A stretch of DNA of 12,729 nt from Flavobacteriaceae bacterium (GTDB lineage: Bacteria; Bacteroidota; Bacteroidia; Flavobacteriales; Flavobacteriaceae): contig CP070731.1 in the NCBI GenBank assembly GCA_020347545.1, positions 2,520,553-2,533,281 on the forward strand, in the 5' to 3' direction. The translations under genes were made by a program, and so were the position numbers. Below the pieces are notes generated by a model that worked only from the letters and a program-made list of their open reading frames with translations, was not told the origin of the DNA and made no database searches. Shown in pieces: positions 5,943-12,729 of the stretch; position 1 is the first letter of the stretch, and every line of letters begins with the position of its first letter.

Positions 5943-6793
5943 TCTACTGCGAAGGAGTGCATAAAAAGTATGGTAAAGTAAGAGCCCTTAATAACACTAG
6001 CATTTCCTGCGGAAAGGGAGAAATTTTAGGTTTGGTTGGTGCCAATGGAGCCGGTAAAACTACCTTGTTTAAAATTTTACTCGGATTAGTTACTGCCGAT
6101 AGTGGAAAAGTTGAGGTATCTGGCGACGGTGCAAAAAAGATCGGAGGAATTGTCGAAAAGCCAGCACTTTATCCCTACTTAAATGCACATGAAAACTTGC
6201 GATTATTTGCAAAAATGCAAGGGGCAGACTTCTCAAAAATCGCTATAGATGCTTCCTTGGAACAAGTTGGTTTACCTTTAAACAGAACAGATCCGGTTCG
6301 TAATTTTTCTATGGGAATGAAACAGCGCTTGGGTATTGCTGTTGCCCTTCTTAATAATCCTACTTGTTTGTTGTTGGATGAACCTTTTTCAGGTTTAGAT
6401 CCTTTAGGTATAGAAGCCTTAAAACAGCTCATTTTTGACCTTAAACAACAAACTCAAATGTCAATAATAATCTCTTCTCACATCATTGATGTTTTAAGTA
6501 CGGTTTGTATGAAGTTATCAATAATTCATAATGGGGAAATTATTCAAACCGGTGAGACGAGCACGATCCTTTCTGCCTGTACTAAAAGTTATACTTTATG
6601 TGGAAGCGATATTAATAAAGCATCTTTTTTAAGTGACTATGACACGGTTTCGAATGGAGACTGTATGACTATTTCGGCATCGGCTACGGAAATCTCTGAA
6701 ATCATATTTAAATTATCACAGCAGCAAATAGCAATCACTTCTTGTAGGCCTGTGCTTGACTTGCAACAACTATTTAATCCAAAGGAGAAATGA
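5939..6793 (+). CDS. ABC transporter ATP-binding protein (BcrA/lantibiotic-exporter type)
   Basis: A 284-residue cytoplasmic ATPase with every nucleotide-binding motif in order: Walker A GANGAGKT (34-41), Q-loop region GGIVEKPALYPYL (69-81), signature NFSMGMKQR (122-130), Walker B CLLLDEP (143-149) with catalytic Glu148, D-loop SGLDP (151-155) and H-loop His181. The Q-loop position is Glu73 rather than Gln, and FSMGM replaces LSGGQ. Both are seen in BcrA/LanF-like exporters of peptides and antibiotics (known for the family), which supports an ABC-2 exporter and not an importer. A C-terminal accessory domain (about 215-284) follows. It overlaps the upstream gene by ATGA and the permease by ATGATG. 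Cargo cannot be deduced; the class also includes lipid, natural-product and gliding-type systems. Confidence 0.92.
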   Translation: MIYCEGVHKKYGKVRALNNTSISCGKGEILGLVGANGAGKTTLFKILLGLVTADSGKVEVSGDGAKKIGGIVEKPALYPYLNAHENLRLFAKMQGADFSKIAIDASLEQVGLPLNRTDPVRNFSMGMKQRLGIAVALLNNPTCLLLDEPFSGLDPLGIEALKQLIFDLKQQTQMSIIISSHIIDVLSTVCMKLSIIHNGEIIQTGETSTILSACTKSYTLCGSDINKASFLSDYDTVSNGDCMTISASATEISEIIFKLSQQQIAITSCRPVLDLQQLFNPKEK

Positions 6794-7620
6794 TGCGACT
6801 ACTTTATATTGAAACCTATAAATTGTTTCGTCAAAGCCGCACCTATTATGCAATTTTGGCCCTCTTTTTTATTGAAGTGGTTGTTCTGTTAAGTGCTTAT
6901 TATCAAGGCGCAGGAATTATTGATATTGTGTTGGCCAATTTAATGGATACATTCTACTTTCAAGGTAAACTGCTTAACGGGAACTTGATCATATACTTTA
7001 TACTCAACTCCTTTTGGTTTCATGTACCCTTGCTCTGTATGATAATTGTATCTGGCATGCTTACAACCGAATATCAAGAAAAAACGTTACAAACGGTGCT
7101 TATGCAACCTGTTGTGAAGTGGAAATATTTATTAGCGAAATATATCGTTGCCAGTTTATTTACCATTTTTTTAGTGCTACTATTGGCCTTAACATCCTTT
7201 ATACTGTCCTACGGAATTTTTGGAAAAGGAGACTTAGTGGTCTATACCAACGGACTCACTTTTTTTGAACACGATGATGCCTTCAATAAGTTGGTGTATG
7301 CTTTTTTATTCGGAACCCTTTCTTTGGTATTCTTTTCTGTGGTAAGTTTAACACTTGCCGTATTGCTGAAAGAAAGTTTTAAAACTTGGATTGTTGCTGC
7401 GTTGTTTTTGATCGTTTCTACATTATTATTGAAAATAGACTTAGGTAATGAATTTTGGAACCAGATAGCCTTTTTTAAATTGAACAATACCTGGCAATAT
7501 TTTTTTAACCATGACATTGAATGGAACAGGATTGTACTCAATTCGGTCTTAATGGGTCTTTATATTTTAGTGACGATGCTTGTGGGGTTATATTTATTTC
7601 AGAAAAAAGACATTGGATGA
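6790..7620 (+). CDS. ABC-2 type transporter permease
   Basis: A 276-residue membrane subunit with about six TM segments (near 19-37, 78-96, 115-140, 168-192, 198-214, 250-270). LTTEYQEKTLQTVLMQPVVKWKYLLAKYIV (91-120) is the ABC-2 coupling region (E, then TL, a P, then K), which contacts the ATPase. A long extracytoplasmic loop lies between TM1 and TM2. Two start codons are possible in ATGATG: the ATG at 6790 overlaps the ATPase stop, and the ATG at 6793 is one codon later. AAAGGAG (6781-6787) sits at a good distance and looks like a Shine-Dalgarno, which is rare for this phylum but also codes for the end of the ATPase. With one permease gene, the transporter is probably a homodimer. The stop overlaps the start of the LolA-like gene (ATGA, 7617-7620). 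Confidence 0.9.
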   Translation: MMRLLYIETYKLFRQSRTYYAILALFFIEVVVLLSAYYQGAGIIDIVLANLMDTFYFQGKLLNGNLIIYFILNSFWFHVPLLCMIIVSGMLTTEYQEKTLQTVLMQPVVKWKYLLAKYIVASLFTIFLVLLLALTSFILSYGIFGKGDLVVYTNGLTFFEHDDAFNKLVYAFLFGTLSLVFFSVVSLTLAVLLKESFKTWIVAALFLIVSTLLLKIDLGNEFWNQIAFFKLNNTWQYFFNHDIEWNRIVLNSVLMGLYILVTMLVGLYLFQKKDIG

Positions 7621-8273
7621 AACTACATGGAATACTTTTACTGTTTTTATTTGCTGCTAATGGCTTTTCCCAATCGGCTGAAGAACAGGTGCTTTTCGTT
7701 AAATCCAGACTGGATAGTATTGAAACCTTTCAAGCAGATATAAAGTTACATGCGGATATTTCATTTATTAATATGCCAGATAAGGAAGCACTGGCAATTT
7801 TTAAAAAGGGTGAAGATTTGGTCATCAAATCTGAAGATTTTGTACTAATTCCCAAACGTGGATTGGACTTGTCGTTTAGTGAGCTGTTTGAGTATCCATT
7901 TATGGTAGTAGACAGAGGTGAAGTAGAAGGGCAGTCAACATTGCTATTGGCAATTTCTATTTTACCAACAGATAAAAAGGCAGATTTTAGTGTGGCGAAT
8001 TTGCATATAGATACCCGGAAGCAACGCATCACATGGGCCGAAATCAACACTAAAAAAGACGGTGCTTATACACTGAGTCTCACATACCCGGATAGCCGGG
8101 CTATACTTCCAACCAAATTGGACGTTTCATTTGAAATGGACCGCATCAGGATTCCACTTAATTTTGCGGGCAGCGATGTCTCTATTGACCGCAAAGAGAT
8201 GCGGGCAGCCGATCAGAAAACAGGAAAAATCAGACTTGCATTAGAATATAGAAGTATTGAAAAAACCCAATAA
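7617..8273 (+). CDS. Secreted LolA-like carrier protein of the ABC operon
   Basis: A 218-residue protein. The start was chosen at the ATG at 7617 (MKLHGILLLFLFAANGFSQ): it overlaps the permease stop and begins a clear signal peptide with a likely cleavage near GFS|QS. The same frame stays open upstream, but that stretch is permease coding sequence. No lipobox Cys is present, so a soluble periplasmic protein is predicted. The mature part (EEQVLFVKSRLDSIETFQADIKLHADISF..., alternating strands, KKGEDLVIKSEDFVLIPKRGLDLSF, LHIDTRKQRITWAEINTK) resembles the LolA/outer-membrane-lipoprotein-sorting superfamily, whose half-barrel binds acyl chains. Together with the ABC exporter this suggests the exported cargo is lipid-like or lipidated and is taken up in the periplasm; that is inference. 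GC rises toward the 3' end. LolA resemblance is from the pattern, not an alignment. Confidence 0.65.
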   Translation: MKLHGILLLFLFAANGFSQSAEEQVLFVKSRLDSIETFQADIKLHADISFINMPDKEALAIFKKGEDLVIKSEDFVLIPKRGLDLSFSELFEYPFMVVDRGEVEGQSTLLLAISILPTDKKADFSVANLHIDTRKQRITWAEINTKKDGAYTLSLTYPDSRAILPTKLDVSFEMDRIRIPLNFAGSDVSIDRKEMRAADQKTGKIRLALEYRSIEKTQ

Positions 8274-8316
8274 CCTGAGCTTCTTCATGCGCTCAAATAA
8301 ACAGTAGAAGTGTAAC

Positions 8317-8324
8317 TTACTTTG
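8317..8324 (+). promoter_or_regulatory. Possible -7 element (TTACTTTG) for hemW
   Basis: TTACTTTG differs from TAnnTTTG at one position and lies 30 bases before the hemW ATG at 8355. It is the best match in the 81-base gap between the LolA-like gene and hemW. No -33 element is visible, so it is weak. If real, hemW has its own promoter and does not depend on the ABC operon. Confidence 0.25.
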
Positions 8325-8354
8325 TATCTTAGGCCCGGATTTATTCTTAGACTT

Positions 8355-9482
8355 ATGGCCGGTATTTATATACACATACCATTTTGCAAGCAGGCATGTT
8401 ATTATTGTGATTTTCATTTTTCAACTTCACTTAAGAACAAGGATTCGATATTGTCGGCCATTGAAACGGAGCTGGTACTTCGAAAGAATGAAATCCGTGA
8501 TACCATTGAAACCATTTATTTTGGAGGAGGGACACCTTCCTTATTGAATACTTCTGAAATCGAACGAGTTATAAATTTAATCAGAAAGAATTTTAAAGTA
8601 ACTGAATTTCCGGAGATCACCCTTGAAGCCAATCCCGATGACCTGTCAAAGAACAAATTGGATGAACTGAGTCGTACTCCTGTGAATCGATTAAGTATTG
8701 GGGTACAGTCTTTTTTTGATGAGGACCTCAGCTACATGAACAGGGCTCATAATAGCAGGCAAGCTATGGCATCAATGGAATATGCCTCAAAATGGTTTGA
8801 TAATATAAGCATGGACCTCATCTATGGAATACCCCAGCTCAGTGAAGAACGGTGGGTGAAAAACCTGGAATATACCTTCGATTTTAAAGTGGAACATATC
8901 TCAAGTTATGCACTGACCGTTGAACCCAAAACTGCCCTGGATCATTTTATTCGAAAAGGAAAATACAAGGCCCCATCGGAAGCACTGGCGGAAAAACATT
9001 TTAAATTACTTCAGGAACTGACCGGTGCAAAGGACTTTATCCAGTATGAAATTTCAAATTTTGGAAGGAAGGGATATTTCTCCACACACAATACCTCGTA
9101 TTGGAAAGGGGCAAAATATCTGGGAGTCGGACCTTCTGCCCATTCCTTTGATGGAACCCAAAGAAGCTGGAATGTGGCCAACAACGCCAGATACATGAAA
9201 TCAATTGAAAAAGGTGAGCTGCCGAGTGAAATTGAAAAATTAACCGTAGAAGATAGGATCAATGAAATGATCATGACCGGAATAAGGACTATCTGGGGGA
9301 TATCCATTGAGGATATCGTTTCAAATTTTGGTGAGACTTATAAAAACCTGCTTATGCAGCAGGCCGAAAAACATCTTAAAACAGGTAGTCTTTACAATCG
9401 TGAAAATCACCTGATTTTAAAGCCTGAAAAATATTTTCTGGCCGATGGAATTGCTTCGGATATGTTTTTGATCAAAGTATGA
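8355..9482 (+). CDS. hemW: HemW heme chaperone (HemN-like radical SAM)
   Basis: A 375-residue protein starting at ATG 8355 (MAGIYIHIPFCKQACYYCDFHF). The upstream TTG at 8322 in the same frame would add 11 residues that the family lacks. Cys11, Cys15 and Cys18 form the radical-SAM C-x3-C-x2-C motif, followed by D19-F20 where true HemN has a further Cys. IYFGGGTPSLL is the SAM-binding GGGTP segment, followed by LSIGVQSFFDEDL and ISMDLIYGIP. HNTSYW (245-250) is the HNxxYW motif that marks HemW as a heme-binding chaperone rather than a coproporphyrinogen III dehydrogenase (established for the family). It acts in the cytoplasm delivering heme to respiratory proteins. Many annotations call it coproporphyrinogen oxidase. 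Next to ruvC in related genomes as I recall; here the ABC operon lies between them. Confidence 0.93.
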   Translation: MAGIYIHIPFCKQACYYCDFHFSTSLKNKDSILSAIETELVLRKNEIRDTIETIYFGGGTPSLLNTSEIERVINLIRKNFKVTEFPEITLEANPDDLSKNKLDELSRTPVNRLSIGVQSFFDEDLSYMNRAHNSRQAMASMEYASKWFDNISMDLIYGIPQLSEERWVKNLEYTFDFKVEHISSYALTVEPKTALDHFIRKGKYKAPSEALAEKHFKLLQELTGAKDFIQYEISNFGRKGYFSTHNTSYWKGAKYLGVGPSAHSFDGTQRSWNVANNARYMKSIEKGELPSEIEKLTVEDRINEMIMTGIRTIWGISIEDIVSNFGETYKNLLMQQAEKHLKTGSLYNRENHLILKPEKYFLADGIASDMFLIKV

Positions 9483-9515
9483 TTTATTTAGTATTTTTAA
9501 CGCTTATTCGATGAT

Positions 9516-10160
9516 ATGGAAGCTTTACTCGGACTTTTTCTTGGAGCAATAATTACCTATTGGGTGTTAAAATATATCAAAATTCAGAAAAGAAAAGATA
9601 TTACCAATGCGCAGTCGGCGATTCTTATGGAAAAGATCAGAAAGGTCTGGAAACTTATCACCGTTGAGGGAGAGTTTGCAGAAATATACCATTATGAGAA
9701 TACCAAGGAAAGATTCATGAGCATGGTTTCCAGTAAGAAAAAAGCAATTTTACTGATCAATGCCAGGGCACATGTAGGGTTCGATCTCTCCAAGATAAAA
9801 ATGGATGCCAACAACGAGAAGAAAGTTATCAGGTTGACTGACTTTCCTGACCCTCAGATTCTGAGTTTGGAAACGGATCTTAAATACTACGACAAAAAAG
9901 ATGGCTTGTTCAATAAATTTGACTCTTCTGATCTGACGGAGGTTAACTCTCAGGCAAAGGAATATGTATTGTTGAAAATTCCTGAGAGTGGTTTGTTTGA
10001 CACGGCCAAAAGCGAAGCCCTGGAAGCGGTTCTTCTAATCCAGAATATTGTGGAAACCATAGGATGGACCCTAGACTATCAGGATCTTTTACTTGCAAAA
10101 AACAACAAAGGAATTGCAATACAGGAAAAATTAATGAACAAACTGGAACAGGAAAACTGA
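9516..10160 (+). CDS. DUF4230 membrane-anchored protein
   Basis: A 214-residue protein with one N-terminal TM (about 3-20, LLGLFLGAIITYWVLKYI) followed by a basic stop-transfer stretch (KIQKRKD), then one globular domain. The pattern matches DUF4230: WKLITVEGEFAEIYHYEN, KKKAILLINARAHVGFDLSKI, VIRLTDFPDPQILSLETDLKYYDKKDGLFNKF and a helical C-terminus rich in A, E and L. The family's function is unknown; its soluble domain is expected outside the cytoplasm or against the membrane. It starts 33 bases after hemW, so it is probably co-transcribed with it, and is followed 20 bases on by the helicase gene. The ATG at 9516 is preferred over the out-of-frame ATG at 9511. Nothing is broken or odd. Confidence 0.85.
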   Translation: MEALLGLFLGAIITYWVLKYIKIQKRKDITNAQSAILMEKIRKVWKLITVEGEFAEIYHYENTKERFMSMVSSKKKAILLINARAHVGFDLSKIKMDANNEKKVIRLTDFPDPQILSLETDLKYYDKKDGLFNKFDSSDLTEVNSQAKEYVLLKIPESGLFDTAKSEALEAVLLIQNIVETIGWTLDYQDLLLAKNNKGIAIQEKLMNKLEQEN

Positions 10161-10180
10161 TCCGTGAATAATAAGAATCA

Positions 10181-11863
10181 GTGAATCAGGAACAGGCCTT
10201 AGCCATATTGAAATCAGGAAGAAATGTCTTTTTAACCGGTTCCGCCGGAACAGGAAAAACCTACGTTCTCAACAAATACATTCAATACCTCAAAGCTCGA
10301 AAAATACCGGTATCCATAACGGCCTCCACAGGAATTGCGGCAACACATCTTGAAGGAACCACGATACATGCCTGGTCAGGTATTGGGATCAAGGATAGCC
10401 TTAGTCAGCGAAACTTGAAAGCATTGAAAGAAAAAAAGTACCTGAAAAAGCATATTGACAAGACCAAAGTCTTGATTATTGATGAAATTTCAATGCTTCA
10501 TTTAAAGCAGTTCAATCTGGTCAACGAAGTGCTTCAGTATTTTAGAAAAACCGATAAATCATTTGGAGGAATTCAGTTGGTTCTTTGTGGTGATTTTTTT
10601 CAGCTTCCCCCGATCGGAAGTTCCGGAGAAACAAATAAAGAAAAGTTTTGTTTTATGTCTCAGTCCTGGTTGGATGCGAATTTATCAATCTGCTACCTGA
10701 CGGATCAGTTTAGGCAAACCGACAGTAAGCTGAACAATATTCTTAATGAGATAAGAACCGGAAGCGTATCTGAAAATTCCGTAGCAATGCTCCAGTCTTG
10801 TTCCAAGCCTTTGGAGGAGGAGGAACCCACGACGCTTTACACCCACAATATAGATGTTGACAGAATTAATTCCACACACATTCAAGGACTTAAGGGAAGA
10901 AAAAAGATATTCAGGGCAAAAGTGAAAGGAAATCTTAAGCTTGCCGAAACAATTAAAAAATCGATAATGGCTCCCGAGGTGCTGGAATTAAAGAAAGATT
11001 CAAAAGTAATGTTCGTCAAAAACAATTATGAGAAAGGATATCTGAACGGTACGATTGGAACCGTTCTGCGTTATGATGATGAAGGCTACCCGGTAATTCA
11101 ATTGAGCAATGGTTATGAAATTACCGCAGTTCCGGAGGATTGGCGAATTGAAGATGAAGGAGGGAAGCTTTTAGTCAGTTATATACAGGTTCCTCTAAGA
11201 CTAGCCTGGGCCATTACGGTGCACAAGAGTCAGGGAATGACCCTGGACAGCGCAGTGATGGATCTGAGCAAAACTTTTGAAAAAGGACAAGGCTATGTCG
11301 CCTTATCTCGAGTAAAAAGATTGGAAGGGCTGGAATTGAGAGGATTTAACGGAACAGCCTTGCAGGTGGACAGACTTGCCTTAAGGGCCGATCAGAGGTT
11401 TCAGGAATTGTCAAAAGAATTAGAACTGATTTACGATACCAGAAGTCTTGAAAAGGAAGCCCGAGGCTTTATTAAAGCCAATGGTGGAGTACTCAATAAG
11501 GATGAAATCAAACACAATCTTGACCGATTGGAAAAAGGGCAGAAAATTGTTAAAAAATCTACCTATCTGATAACTAAACAGCTCATAGACAAAGGATATT
11601 CCCTGGAGGACATTATGATTGAAAGGGATTTGACCATGGGTACCGTTTCCACACATCTCATTAAAATTTCTGAAATGTATCCCCAAACGGAACTGTCTCG
11701 ATTTAAGCCGGATAGAAGCGTCATGAACAAGGTGAAAAAGGCAAGAAATCAATTGTTAAAAGGAACAGGTGGAGGAGAAAGGATCAGCTTGAAACCAATT
11801 TTTGAAATCCTAAAGGGAGAAATTAGTTACGATCAGATAAAATTGGCCCTGGTATTTGTATGA
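10181..11863 (+). CDS. Pif1/RecD-like helicase with C-terminal helix-turn-helix
   Basis: A 560-residue superfamily 1B helicase. Motif I GSAGTGKT (20-27), motif Ia TASTGIAA (47-54), motif II IIDEISML (99-106), motif III GDFFQLPP (137-144) and motif IV-like FRQ (177-179) are clear. C-terminal motifs VHKSQGMTLD (about 347-356, motif V) and VALSRVKRLEGL (about 372-383, motif VI) complete a working core. The last ~110 residues carry a helix-turn-helix (KKSTYLITKQLIDKGYSLEDIMIERDLTMGTVSTHLIKI), like the HTH_40 module found at the ends of bacterial RecQ and Pif1 proteins. It probably unwinds DNA 5'-3' at replication or repair intermediates, including G-quadruplexes for the family. Start: GTG at 10181, since an in-frame TAA lies at 10172-10174 and no ATG precedes the Walker A motif. 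It is 20 bases after the DUF4230 gene and 19 before the MmcQ gene. Confidence 0.9.
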   Translation: MNQEQALAILKSGRNVFLTGSAGTGKTYVLNKYIQYLKARKIPVSITASTGIAATHLEGTTIHAWSGIGIKDSLSQRNLKALKEKKYLKKHIDKTKVLIIDEISMLHLKQFNLVNEVLQYFRKTDKSFGGIQLVLCGDFFQLPPIGSSGETNKEKFCFMSQSWLDANLSICYLTDQFRQTDSKLNNILNEIRTGSVSENSVAMLQSCSKPLEEEEPTTLYTHNIDVDRINSTHIQGLKGRKKIFRAKVKGNLKLAETIKKSIMAPEVLELKKDSKVMFVKNNYEKGYLNGTIGTVLRYDDEGYPVIQLSNGYEITAVPEDWRIEDEGGKLLVSYIQVPLRLAWAITVHKSQGMTLDSAVMDLSKTFEKGQGYVALSRVKRLEGLELRGFNGTALQVDRLALRADQRFQELSKELELIYDTRSLEKEARGFIKANGGVLNKDEIKHNLDRLEKGQKIVKKSTYLITKQLIDKGYSLEDIMIERDLTMGTVSTHLIKISEMYPQTELSRFKPDRSVMNKVKKARNQLLKGTGGGERISLKPIFEILKGEISYDQIKLALVFV

Positions 11864-11882
11864 TCCTAAATTATCATGAAAT

Positions 11883-12236
11883 ATGAATGTAGAAGAATTC
11901 AGAATGTATTGCCTCTCCAAACAACTGGTAAGCGAAGAATTTCCTTTTGATGAGACAACACTTGTCTTTAAAGTATGCGGAAAGATGTTTGCCTTAACGG
12001 GCCTTGAATCTCCTGAATTAAAGGTGAATTTGAAATGCGACCCGGACAGGGCCCTGGAATTGCGTGAGTCCTACAGTAGTATCAATGAAGGTTATCACAT
12101 GAACAAAGTACATTGGAACACCCTCACGGTGGATGGATCTTTTTCTGATAATTTATTTCGGGAATTGATCGATCATTCCTATGACCTTGTTGTTGGGGGG
12201 CTTCCAAAAAAAATTAGAGAGGAATTTTTTCAATGA
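11883..12236 (+). CDS. MmcQ/YjbR family protein
   Basis: A 117-residue protein with the full MmcQ/YjbR pattern: MNVEEFRMYCLSKQLVSEEFPFDETTLVFKVCGKMFAL (1-38), the LNLK-type strand VNLKCDP (48-54), a SSINEGYHMNKVHWNTLTVDG core (65-85) with the conserved H-x-N-K-x-H-W-N stretch, and the C-terminal LIDHSYDLVVGGLPKKIREEF helix (95-116). The family has a CyaY-like fold and double-wing DNA-binding has been proposed; the physiological role is not established. It is a cytoplasmic single-domain protein of normal length. It starts 19 bases after the helicase, so it is likely the last gene of a hemW-DUF4230-helicase-MmcQ run. An ATG at 11876 is out of frame. A hairpin with a T-tract lies 230 bases downstream. 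Confidence 0.9.
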   Translation: MNVEEFRMYCLSKQLVSEEFPFDETTLVFKVCGKMFALTGLESPELKVNLKCDPDRALELRESYSSINEGYHMNKVHWNTLTVDGSFSDNLFRELIDHSYDLVVGGLPKKIREEFFQ

Positions 12237-12465
12237 GACCACTCAAAAAAATTAACTTCAAAACAATTTAAAATTTTCTTCGGTAAATAGAATTGATCAT
12301 TCGAAAAGTAAAATGATAGTTTCGTCCTTAATTAATTTTTCATAAGAGCAGGAAGTTCTAAATTTCGGATCAAATAAATCAGGTTGGATTAATGTAACAC
12401 TCCAATAATTTTTAACATTTAATAATCTGACTTATAATAAGTAATTTGTTTTTGTTAAGTTAATT
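12237..12465. other. AT-rich non-coding stretch, no gene seen
   Basis: With the hairpin and spacer that follow, this makes a 275-base gap between convergent genes, which is longer than any other gap here. No frame with coding character was found on either strand. A TATAAT (12433-12438) with a TTTAAC 16 bases upstream is likely chance in such AT-rich DNA. It may be a long 3' untranslated region of the MmcQ transcript or hold a small RNA. Confidence 0.4.
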
Positions 12466-12494
12466 TTCGCCGAATAGCCCTGCTATTTGGCGAA
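12466..12494 (+). terminator. Strong hairpin terminator between MmcQ gene and AraC-type gene
   Basis: TTCGCCGAATAG (12466-12477) pairs with CTATTTGGCGAA (12483-12494) around CCCTG, a 12-bp stem. The one non-Watson-Crick pair is G-U in plus-strand RNA but A-C in minus-strand RNA. TTTTATTTT follows on the plus strand. Both facts favour plus-strand termination, although the hairpin is only 17 bases past the minus-strand stop and may act in both directions. Confidence 0.6.
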
Positions 12495-12511
12495 TTTTAT
12501 TTTGGGATTTT

Positions 12512-12729
12512 TCATTTTGTTTTTTTCCTAAAATCGGATGGTGTCATTCCTTTTATGGATTTGAATTTTCTATTGAAATTTGTCAGATTATTAAATCCGC
12601 ACTGATAGGATATCTCGGCAATGCTCAGATCGGAATTTTTGGCCAAAAGTTTACAGGAGTTCTCTATCCTGATATCGAGCAGGAAATTGATATATGTTTT
12701 ATTTGTTCTTTGCTTAAAATAACGACAAA
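12512..12729 (-). CDS. AraC-family regulator, C-terminal HTH (partial)
   Basis: Partial: the frame runs off the right edge; 71 residues to the TGA (complement of 12512-12514) are visible. The translation starts CRYFKQRTNKTYINFLLDIRIENSCKLL and ends SYQCGFNNLTNFNRKFKSIKGMTPSDFRKKTK. This is the AraC/XylS DNA-binding region: the FKQRTNKTYINFLLDIRI linker helix, the second helix-turn-helix SIAEISYQCGFNNLTNFNRKFK, and the GMTP-x-x-FR end signature. It would be a transcription activator or repressor; the ligand-binding domain, probably a cupin in the N-terminal half as in many Bacteroidota relatives, is outside the window. The GFNNLTNFNRKFK recognition helix is typical for the phylum. What it controls cannot be read here; it converges on the MmcQ gene with a shared hairpin between them. 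Confidence 0.9.
   Translation of the reverse strand, partial: CRYFKQRTNKTYINFLLDIRIENSCKLLAKNSDLSIAEISYQCGFNNLTNFNRKFKSIKGMTPSDFRKKTK

Noticed and set aside
7521..7616. Upstream extension of the LolA-like reading frame
   Set aside because: It lies within the permease coding region, and the ATG at 7617 begins a proper signal peptide with an ATGA overlap.
8276..8295. TGAGC/GCTCA repeat after the LolA-like gene as a terminator
   Set aside because: Only a 5-bp stem with a 10-base loop and no following T-tract.
5340..8334. TTAGGC at 5340-5345 and 8329-8334 as a target-site duplication around the ABC operon
   Set aside because: Six bases, not at matching distances from the genes, and expected by chance; no mobile-element gene is present.
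8322..8354. TTG start for hemW giving 11 extra residues
   Set aside because: The ATG at 8355 gives the canonical MAGIYIHIPF start of the family; the extra residues match nothing, and the TTG overlaps the possible promoter element.
12411..12438. TTTAAC-16-TATAAT as a sigma-70-style promoter
   Set aside because: Bacteroidota primary promoters use TAnnTTTG, and such a match is common in DNA this AT-rich.

Overview
The window reads as chromosomal DNA of a Bacteroidota bacterium, most likely a (marine) Flavobacteriia member. The flanking genes are moderately AT-rich. Shine-Dalgarno sequences are generally missing, TAnnTTTG-type promoter elements lie in several gaps, and the gene families are typical of that class: DUF456, DUF4230, a TonB-C-like lipoprotein, a Pif1-type helicase with a C-terminal helix-turn-helix, and MmcQ/YjbR. 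Assignment is by protein resemblance from memory; no search was run.

Left part (1-1342): the 3' end of hypF ([NiFe]-hydrogenase maturation carbamoyltransferase) converges on a six-TM nickel-permease-like gene with a histidine-rich loop. The two stop codons sit inside one 20-bp inverted repeat. A hydrogenase maturation or structural locus probably continues to the left, beyond the window.

Middle-left (1435-4668): a DUF456 membrane protein (-), a small TonB-C-like lipoprotein (+), and a coupled pair on the minus strand made of a flippase-like LPG-synthase TM-domain protein and a membrane glycosyltransferase 2 (ATGA overlap). Together the pair looks like a glycolipid or envelope module.

Centre (4711-9482): ruvC (Holliday junction resolvase, TTG start) and hemW (heme chaperone) are separated by a four-gene, end-to-end ATGA-coupled operon at 5400-8273: an uncharacterised two-TM protein, an ABC ATPase of BcrA/lantibiotic-exporter type, an ABC-2 permease, and a secreted LolA-like protein. 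In the 60-base samples I counted, this block is visibly more AT-rich (about 32-37% GC) than its neighbours (about 42-47%), and it starts right at a TAnnTTTG element with a TTG codon. It is the best candidate in the window for an undescribed system: an envelope exporter with its own periplasmic carrier, possibly acquired by transfer.

Right part (9516-12729): a DUF4230 protein, a Pif1/RecD-like helicase and an MmcQ/YjbR protein run on the plus strand with short gaps. A 275-base AT-rich non-coding stretch with a strong hairpin follows, then the 3' end of an AraC-family regulator on the minus strand.

No rRNA, tRNA, CRISPR array, insertion sequence or prophage gene was seen.
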